Shown here: positions 58,353 through 64,000 of the stretch, in pieces | Layout: every line of letters starts with the position of its first letter | Numbering within the stretch: the first letter of the stretch is position 1 | NCBI RefSeq assembly: GCF_011022235.1 | Contig: NZ_JAAIYP010000033.1 | Location: forward strand, 1-64,000 | Reading direction: 5' to 3' | DNA length: 64,000 nucleotides | Origin: Magnetospirillum aberrantis SpK | GTDB lineage: Bacteria; Pseudomonadota; Alphaproteobacteria; Rhodospirillales; Magnetospirillaceae | Notes under the pieces: generated by a model | Database searches by the model: none | Told to the model about the DNA's origin: nothing | Seen by the model: the letters and a program-made list of their open reading frames with translations, nothing else | Made by a program: the position numbers and the translations under genes

Positions 58353-60398
58353 CTACCACACCTTCAGAATGACCACGATGGTCGTGGTGATCAGCGCGAT
58401 CAAGATACCGGTGACCGCCGCCGTCTGCTTGCCGATGCGGGTCGCTTCCTTGTCGCGGTCTTCCTCGTTGCCCTGAATGCGTTTGACCTCGTCGTCCGCG
58501 GCTTGGTATTGGGCCTGGGCCCAGGCGAAGTCGTTCTCGTCCTTGTCGCGTTCGCCGGGATTTTCCAAAAGGTTGTAGATTTCCACCACCGACCCGCGCC
58601 GCACCAGCTTGGCCAGTTCCTTTTCCAGCTCCTTGCGCTTGTCGCGTGAATGATAGGCCGCCACCGCCGGCGCCGCCAGCGCGCCGATCCAGGCGGCCAG
58701 CGCCGTCAATTGTTCCGGCCCCAAACGATATTGGAACACCGCGAACAGGTTCAACAGCGCCATGAACGCCTTTCCCTGGTCGGGATCGCTCAGTTGCGTC
58801 AGGTTGCGGTCGATGTCGGAGCGGGCCCGCGCCCCCATGAAAGCCGCGATATGGCGGTCCACCGGCCATTGCTTGGACACGCCCTGCTTTCCGGCGGTGG
58901 CGTTCAAGGCCGGCAACAGCTCCTTGAGCTCGGTGATGTATTCCTCGCCGATCAGCGGGCTCTGGCAGGGAAGCGCGTCGTTCATCTCGTACAGACAGCG
59001 TTCCAGCCCGAACCCCAACCCGGTCTGGGTCATGTAATTCTTGAGTTCGCGGAAGTTGCCTTCCATCAGCGAATTGTCGGGGGAATAGAACTTGCGCGCC
59101 TCGAACCACAGACGCGGCACCTCGCGCAAGATGACCTCGACCACCAGCCTTGTGTCGCTTTTTTGCGCCATCACCGCGGCCAACGCCGTGCCGACGCCGT
59201 CGGGCATGGCGTTGAACCCCTTGTAGCGGATGGGGGCCGCAGGGTCCAACAGCATCAGGACCTTGCACAGCAACTGGTCGGTGGCGATACGCCGCTCGCC
59301 GCCGCCGTTCAGGACCACCCGCACCATCTCGGCCACCGCCTGGGCGCGCTCCTTGTCCTCGACGGCACGGCGCAACCATAATTCCAGCTTGCCTTCCAGC
59401 ACCGGCGGAATGGCGGCGTCCCAATTACGGGCCATGGCGGCGGCCAGTTCACGGCAATGGAAATATTCCTTGCCGTTGAAGGGGAACCCGCGTGCCGCGC
59501 GTTTTTCGTGGCGCGGCTGAAGTGGGCTGAGGCGCCGTCCCGACAGCCACAGATCCAGCCCCTCGACATCCCAGCGTTGTTCCGCGTCGTCACACAACAG
59601 GCCACGCAGCAATTCGACGAAAGCCAACGGCAGACGTTCGTCACCAACCAGGACGTTATAGCTGCCCTGTTGCATCTTCATGCGCAAGATGGTGTCGTCG
59701 TCCATGTGGGCGACCGGATTGCGCCCCAGCAACAGGAATACCAAGGTGACGCCCAGCGAATACAGGTCGTCGGAATAAGTTCCCGACCCGCGCGCCACGT
59801 TGTTGGCCATGCCCGATTCGATGGTTTCGAACAACAGCGGCTGGTCGAAACCCGGCGGCGAGCTGACGCAGTCGCCAAGCGCGATGCGTTCGCCCGCCTC
59901 GTCCATGAAAAACAGGTTGGTGGTGCGGATGGAACGGTGGGTAATGCCGCGCGACGTCAGTTCGCGGATGGCCGCGACCAAAGGTTCGACCACCTTGGGC
60001 GTCATGGCGTATTCGTCGATGCGCCGACATTCCGAACGCATGTTGGTCATCAGACGTTTGCCGACGGGACGTTCGTAAATCACCGTCATGCACTGGCGCC
60101 CGATGGGCGGCCAATTCATCGGCCCCCATTCCACCATCTGCATCAGGCCGCCGCTTTGCATGCCCTTGATGGCGCGCATGACGTTGACCCGCACCGGCAG
60201 ATCGGGGCGACAGATCAGGGCGAACAACGCCCGCTTGGGATCGCGCTTGTCCTCGGCCACGAAGGCTTCGGCATTGGGCGTGGACAGGTCGGGCAGCGGC
60301 TGATTGGAACGAATGAGATAGCGTTCCCGCAACACGCCGGGCGGACCGGCGGCGGCTTGCGCCTCTTGTTGTTCCATTGCCCCTGCGGCTTCCGCCAT
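58353..60398 (-). CDS. Tail-anchored serine/threonine kinase-like protein, probable pseudokinase
   Basis: 681 aa. Residues ~25-290 follow the protein-kinase fold: GITHRSIRTTNLFF corresponds to the HRDxxxxN catalytic loop but Ser156 replaces the Asp. ALGDCVSS holds the DFG Asp (Asp176) in altered context. SDDLYSLGVTLVFLLLGRNP is helix F. No VAIK-type Lys is evident. The ~350-residue helical middle has no recognised family. A single C-terminal membrane helix (AAVTGILIALITTTIVVILKVW) anchors it. Phosphotransfer is unlikely by the usual mechanism; a scaffold or nucleotide-binding role is more plausible. It is downstream of purA and coupled to the membrane protein gene. Confidence 0.8.
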   Translation of the reverse strand: MAEAAGAMEQQEAQAAAGPPGVLRERYLIRSNQPLPDLSTPNAEAFVAEDKRDPKRALFALICRPDLPVRVNVMRAIKGMQSGGLMQMVEWGPMNWPPIGRQCMTVIYERPVGKRLMTNMRSECRRIDEYAMTPKVVEPLVAAIRELTSRGITHRSIRTTNLFFMDEAGERIALGDCVSSPPGFDQPLLFETIESGMANNVARGSGTYSDDLYSLGVTLVFLLLGRNPVAHMDDDTILRMKMQQGSYNVLVGDERLPLAFVELLRGLLCDDAEQRWDVEGLDLWLSGRRLSPLQPRHEKRAARGFPFNGKEYFHCRELAAAMARNWDAAIPPVLEGKLELWLRRAVEDKERAQAVAEMVRVVLNGGGERRIATDQLLCKVLMLLDPAAPIRYKGFNAMPDGVGTALAAVMAQKSDTRLVVEVILREVPRLWFEARKFYSPDNSLMEGNFRELKNYMTQTGLGFGLERCLYEMNDALPCQSPLIGEEYITELKELLPALNATAGKQGVSKQWPVDRHIAAFMGARARSDIDRNLTQLSDPDQGKAFMALLNLFAVFQYRLGPEQLTALAAWIGALAAPAVAAYHSRDKRKELEKELAKLVRRGSVVEIYNLLENPGERDKDENDFAWAQAQYQAADDEVKRIQGNEEDRDKEATRIGKQTAAVTGILIALITTTIVVILKVW

Positions 60399-60482
60399 TC
60401 TCGCGTCCGTTCGCTGATGCGCCGTTTCTTGGCCTTGCTCCCTTTGTACGAGGCAAGGGCTGTGGGCTCAAGCGCCAATGCG

Positions 60483-60512
60483 AAGGGCCGGTCCCCGAGG
60501 GAACCGGCCCTT
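60483..60512. terminator. Hairpin after purA
   Basis: AAGGGCCGGT and ACCGGCCCTT pair (10 bp) around 10 nt, 20 nt beyond the purA stop. TTTT follows on the plus strand; on the minus strand the arm itself ends CCCTT, so termination of purA may be partial and allow read-through to the pseudokinase gene. Confidence 0.6.
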
Positions 60513-60531
60513 TTGCCACATCATCCGCCGA

Positions 60532-61821
60532 TCACGACGCGAAGGGATCGTGGACCAGGATGGTGTCGTCGCGCTCGGGGCTGGTCGACAACAGCGCCAC
60601 CGGCGCCTCGATCAGTTCTTCGATACGACGCACATATTTGATGGCGGTGGCCGGCAACTCGACCCAGGAGCGCGCACCGCGGGTGGATTCCTTCCAACCC
60701 TCGATGGTCTCGTAGATGGGCTCGACCTCGGCCTGGGCGGCTTGGCTGGCCGGCAGGTGGTGGATGACCTCACCCTTGTACTTGTAGCCGGTGCAGATCT
60801 TGAGTTCGTCGAAACCGTCGAGCACGTCCAGCTTGGTCAGCGCGATGCCGTCGATGCCGCCGACCTTGACCGCCTGACGCACCAACACCGCGTCGAACCA
60901 TCCGCAACGGCGGCGACGGCCGGTGACGGTGCCGAACTCGTGACCACGGTCGCCGATCAGGTGGCCGATATCGTTGTCCAGCTCGGTCGGGAACGGACCG
61001 GCGCCGACACGGGTGGTGTAGGCCTTGCAGATACCCAGGACGTAACCCACCTGACCGGGGCCGACGCCCGAACCGGTGCCGGCATTGCCCGACACGGTCG
61101 ACGACGAGGTCACGAAGGGATAGGTGCCGTGGTCGACGTCGAGCATGGCGCCCTGGGCGCCCTCGAACAGGACACGCTTGCGGGTATGACGGATTTCGTC
61201 CAAACGCTGCCACACCACGTCGGCGAAGGGCAGGATCTTGGGGGCGACGTCCTTGATCTGCTTCAGCATCTCGGCACCGTCCACCGGCGCGGCCCCCAGG
61301 CCGGCCAAAAGCGCGTTGTGGTGCTTGAGCAGCTTTTCCACCTTGGCTTCCAAAAGCGCTTCGTCGGCCAGATCGCAAACGCGGATGGCGCGACGGCCGA
61401 CCCGGTCCTCATAGGCCGGGCCGATGCCGCGTCCGGTGGTGCCGATCTTGGCGGCGCCCGAAGCCTCCTCGCGCGCGCGGTCCAGATGACCGTGCACCGG
61501 CAGGATCAGGCAGGCGTTCTCGGCGATCTTGAGCACGTCGGGGGTGATGTTCAAGCCCTGGGCCTGAACCCGCTCGATCTCGGCCAGAAGCGCCCAGGGA
61601 TCGACCACCACGCCGTTGCCGATGATGGAAAGCTTGCCGCGCACCACGCCCGACGGCAGCAGCGACAGCTTGTAGGTGACACCGTTGATCACCAGGGTGT
61701 GGCCGGCATTGTGACCGCCCTGGAAGCGCACGACCACGTCGGCCCGCTCGCTCAGCCAGTCGACGACCTTGCCCTTGCCCTCGTCACCCCACTGGGCGCC
61801 GACCACCGCAACATTCGCCAT
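60532..61821 (-). CDS. purA: Adenylosuccinate synthetase
   Basis: 429 aa from [23 protein letters not shown]; an in-frame TTG two codons earlier is unlikely. The GDEGKGK P-loop, [52 protein letters not shown] and [18 protein letters not shown] motifs are complete. It joins IMP and aspartate with GTP, the first step to AMP. It starts 16 nt after hisZ; hisZ-purA adjacency is seen in several proteobacteria. Confidence 0.98.
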   Translation of the reverse strand: MANVAVVGAQWGDEGKGKVVDWLSERADVVVRFQGGHNAGHTLVINGVTYKLSLLPSGVVRGKLSIIGNGVVVDPWALLAEIERVQAQGLNITPDVLKIAENACLILPVHGHLDRAREEASGAAKIGTTGRGIGPAYEDRVGRRAIRVCDLADEALLEAKVEKLLKHHNALLAGLGAAPVDGAEMLKQIKDVAPKILPFADVVWQRLDEIRHTRKRVLFEGAQGAMLDVDHGTYPFVTSSSTVSGNAGTGSGVGPGQVGYVLGICKAYTTRVGAGPFPTELDNDIGHLIGDRGHEFGTVTGRRRRCGWFDAVLVRQAVKVGGIDGIALTKLDVLDGFDELKICTGYKYKGEVIHHLPASQAAQAEVEPIYETIEGWKESTRGARSWVELPATAIKYVRRIEELIEAPVALLSTSPERDDTILVHDPFAS

Positions 61822-61837
61822 CTTCAAGGTCCCTTAT

Positions 61838-62968
61838 TCAAACGTTCTTGACGCCATCGGCCGCCAGCACATGGCCGCAGCCCATCCGTTTCGCCTCGGC
61901 CGACCAGTCATCGGCCGTTTCCAATGCCGCCACGGTGATCCACCCTTGGGCACGCAACGCCTGGGCCCAGGCCCGAGGCGTGCCGGTGGGAATCAGGATG
62001 CGCCGGGGCGGATTGGCCGCCGGCAGCACGGCCAACACCGTGTCCATGAACAACGTGGCGCCGGTGGCGGGTTCCACGCCGCCGGCCAGATACCGTCCCC
62101 CCCGCCCCAGTTCGCTCGACAGGTTGCGGCCGAACAGGGTGAAGGCGATACCGGTATGATATTCGAAACCGCGGTTTTCCACCGGGTCCACCGTCAGCGT
62201 CAGCTCGGGCGCCGCTTCCCGGATCAGCGCCACCACCTGGGCCAGACGGTCGCGCACGGCCGCCGCCGCCGGCGGCAATTCCAGCGCGGCAAGAATCGGC
62301 AGCGCCCGTTCGGCCGGCCCCACCGCCGACAACAACGCGGACAGGACCGGCGCGGCGGCACCGCCCTGCGCCGCGACACCGGCGGCGTCCTTGTGGTCAA
62401 GGCTGCCGCGCAGGGATTCCTCGGCCGACAGCTTGAGCTCGGCCAGAAGCGTGGGAACCAGACTTGGCAGCGACAGGTCGATGGACACGCCGGCGACCCC
62501 CAGCTCGGCCAGAGCCTCGGCCGCCAGGACGGCCACCTCGGCGTCGGCGGCGGCGGAATCGGGACCGATCAGCTCTAGGCCGGCCTGGCCGAACTGACGT
62601 TCCGGCCGCAATTGCGACCCCTTCACCAGCAACACCTGACCGGCATAGGACAGGCGCAACGGACGCGCCGCGCCGGCCAGACGGGTGACGGCGATGCGGG
62701 CCACCTGCGGCGTCATGTCGGCGCGCACACCCATCATTTTCTGACTGTGCGGGTCCATGACGCGGAAGCATTGCGACGCGGAGGCGGACCCGACGCCGGC
62801 CAGCAAGGTTTCCTCGAACTCGATCAGCGGCGGCTTGACCCGTTCGTAACCTTGCGCGGAAAAATGCGCCATAAGCCGCGAAACCACGTTGGCTTCGTGT
62901 TCGGCGTCGAGGGGAAGGATGTCGCGCAGGCCCGCGGGAAGCAGCGCCCGGTTGGCAAGTTCATTCAT
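61838..62968 (-). CDS. hisZ: ATP phosphoribosyltransferase regulatory subunit
   Basis: 376 aa from MNELANRALLPAGLRDILPLDAEHEANV. Histidyl-tRNA synthetase-like class II fold: ANRALLPAGLRDILP, QCFRVMDPHSQKMMGVRADMTPQVARIAVTRLAGAARPLRLSYAGQVLL. The C-terminal YHTGIAFTLFGRNLSSELGRGGRY motif resembles HisRS, but the tRNA-binding domain is missing. HisZ activates the short form of HisG, which must be elsewhere. The ribosome site is weak, so the start is moderately certain. Confidence 0.92.
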   Translation of the reverse strand: MNELANRALLPAGLRDILPLDAEHEANVVSRLMAHFSAQGYERVKPPLIEFEETLLAGVGSASASQCFRVMDPHSQKMMGVRADMTPQVARIAVTRLAGAARPLRLSYAGQVLLVKGSQLRPERQFGQAGLELIGPDSAAADAEVAVLAAEALAELGVAGVSIDLSLPSLVPTLLAELKLSAEESLRGSLDHKDAAGVAAQGGAAAPVLSALLSAVGPAERALPILAALELPPAAAAVRDRLAQVVALIREAAPELTLTVDPVENRGFEYHTGIAFTLFGRNLSSELGRGGRYLAGGVEPATGATLFMDTVLAVLPAANPPRRILIPTGTPRAWAQALRAQGWITVAALETADDWSAEAKRMGCGHVLAADGVKNV

Positions 62969-63107
62969 GCGAAGACGTCTGGACCGTGTCAGGGTTTCCC
63001 GCCGAAGCGGCGGAACGGAAACAGCCCGGTTTATCGCTTTTGCCTCGGATGGGCAAACGGAATGTGCTGGGCGGTCGTGGCTTTGTGACTCTGTCGGGCG
63101 CCACCGC

Positions 63108-64000
63108 CTAGAAACGGCCGCGCTCGCCCAGCGCCTCAAGGGCGTCGATCACCCCCTTGGAAGCCACGCCGGCCTTGGCGACGCACTCCACCGCCCCGGC
63201 CAGATCGCCGGCGCGATAAAGCTTGGCCGCCTCGATGCCATGCATGTGCACCAGACGATGGGGTTCCTCCATGGCCTTGAAGGCGGGATGGTCGAGGATG
63301 GAGCGGTCGGTGAGCGTCGCGCACCATTTGCCCAACCGGCACGAGGTGTGGTCGGACAGTTCCGCCGGATTAAGGCTGGCACGGCCCACCAGCATGTCGG
63401 CCAGCCGCTTGCGCCAGATCATGTGATCGGATTTGGCGATATGGATGGTGACGTCGGGAATGTCCAGCTTGGCCATGTCCCCCAGGACGTCGGCGATGCG
63501 GTTGCACGAATCGTCCATGACGTCGGCGACGCGGGCGATGGCGGCGACGTTGCGGGTCGACATCTTGGCGATGACCGACACCCCCTCGGCCACCTCGGAC
63601 GAAGCCGAAGTCTGTTGGGTCAGGATGGCGGCGATCTCGCCCATCTTCTGGGTGACCTGGGCCACCTGATCTGCCACGTGCCGCATGGTGCCGCCGGTGG
63701 ACAGCACCACGTCCTGGCCTTTCTCCACGGCGCGTGCACCGTCTTCCATGCTGCGCACGATCGAGCCCATTTCCTGGCGCAAATGTTCGATGCGGCCGCG
63801 AATGTCCTCGGTGGCCTTGGCCGTCTGGTTGGCCAGACCCTTGACCTCGTGCGCCACCACGGCGAAGCCCTTGCCGGCCTCACCGGCGCGGGCCGCCTCG
63901 ATGGTGGCGTTCAGCGCCAGAAGATTGGTCTGTTTGGCGATGGCTTCGATCTGGTTGACGATGCCGCCGATCTGGGCCGACGCCTGGGCCAGCGCCTCGA
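63108..64000 (-). CDS. Methyl-accepting chemotaxis protein with C-terminal CZB domain, 3' part
   Basis: The gene enters from beyond 64000; about 297 codons are visible. They hold the signalling hairpin ([44 protein letters not shown]) and the return coiled coil. A CZB zinc-binding domain follows: [45 protein letters not shown], which supply the His/Cys ligands. CZB modules sense zinc or oxidants such as HOCl. Membrane or soluble placement cannot be judged without the N-terminus. Confidence 0.93.
   Translation of the reverse strand, partial: EALAQASAQIGGIVNQIEAIAKQTNLLALNATIEAARAGEAGKGFAVVAHEVKGLANQTAKATEDIRGRIEHLRQEMGSIVRSMEDGARAVEKGQDVVLSTGGTMRHVADQVAQVTQKMGEIAAILTQQTSASSEVAEGVSVIAKMSTRNVAAIARVADVMDDSCNRIADVLGDMAKLDIPDVTIHIAKSDHMIWRKRLADMLVGRASLNPAELSDHTSCRLGKWCATLTDRSILDHPAFKAMEEPHRLVHMHGIEAAKLYRAGDLAGAVECVAKAGVASKGVIDALEALGERGRF

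Noticed and set aside
1-64000. Magnetosome island, prophage or integrative element
   Set aside because: No mam/mms genes, integrase, transposase, phage structural genes or tRNA attachment site were recognised; gene content is housekeeping, catabolic and motility-related.

Overview
The window reads as an ordinary chromosomal segment of a GC-rich, motile, respiratory alphaproteobacterium. The protein set (CZB chemoreceptor, bacteriohemerythrin fusion, IorAB, adjacent purA and hisZ, long nucleotidyl-cyclase fusion) fits Rhodospirillales and resembles Magnetospirillum-type genomes. That placement is inferred from remembered family resemblance; no rRNA gene or magnetosome gene is present to fix it. 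No tRNA, rRNA, CRISPR array, prophage or insertion-sequence transposase was seen.

Layout. 1-15114 (all minus strand) is a fatty-acid module. A MerR-type regulator heads an operon of thiolase, hydroxyacyl-CoA dehydrogenase/enoyl-CoA hydratase, acyl-CoA dehydrogenase, thioesterase, SDR, acyl-CoA ligase and ETF beta/alpha. ETF:quinone oxidoreductase follows after a terminator. Upstream lie fadL-fadD and an SCP2/DUF6134 pair. TTACGT-type operator candidates precede three of these transcription units, suggesting one regulon from uptake to delivery of electrons to quinone. 15528-18748 (plus) is a less familiar region: a 41-aa His-tailed membrane peptide, a divergent ATP-synthase-inhibitor zeta-like protein, an 80-aa protein ending in a natural His run, an ECF sigma/anti-sigma/CnrX-like metal-sensor operon and a second ECF sigma factor.

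18856-28060 is a flagellar axial-structure cluster: fliC, fliD, fliS, a stand-alone anti-sigma-like domain, flgD, flgE, a coiled protein, a FlgN-like chaperone, flgK and flgL. It ends at 40-bp tandem repeats that contain the terminator of a convergent satP acetate transporter. 29113-36814 holds a TPR/Rossmann/class III cyclase fusion, a hydrolase, gabD, a LuxR solo with a strongly structured leader, paaK and a GAF protein. 36963-39456 is iorAB, which with paaK makes arylacetyl-CoA from aromatic 2-oxo acids or arylacetates. 39693-50097 holds signalling proteins (receiver, TorS-like hybrid kinase, metallo-beta-lactamase/cNMP/hemerythrin fusion), a TPR-radical SAM protein, a DapA-like lyase and a flavoprotein.

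50440-52004 is a small membrane protein and an FTR1 iron permease. 52057-55987 is glycogen synthesis (glk, glgA, divergent glgC). 56043-57812 is a LysR/SDR divergent pair. 57840-62968 is hisZ-purA followed by a tail-anchored pseudokinase and its membrane partner, and the window ends inside a chemoreceptor gene.

Best candidates for undescribed biology: (1) the His-tailed peptide/zeta-like inhibitor/His-tailed protein cluster beside metal-sensing sigma regulators; (2) the luxR leader whose 3' helix strands flank and partly hide the ribosome-binding site; (3) the MBL-cNMP-cNMP-hemerythrin fusion, with a cyclase of altered specificity residues in the same window; (4) the pseudokinase with its membrane partner. 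All functional links are inferences from sequence and context; no search could be run.
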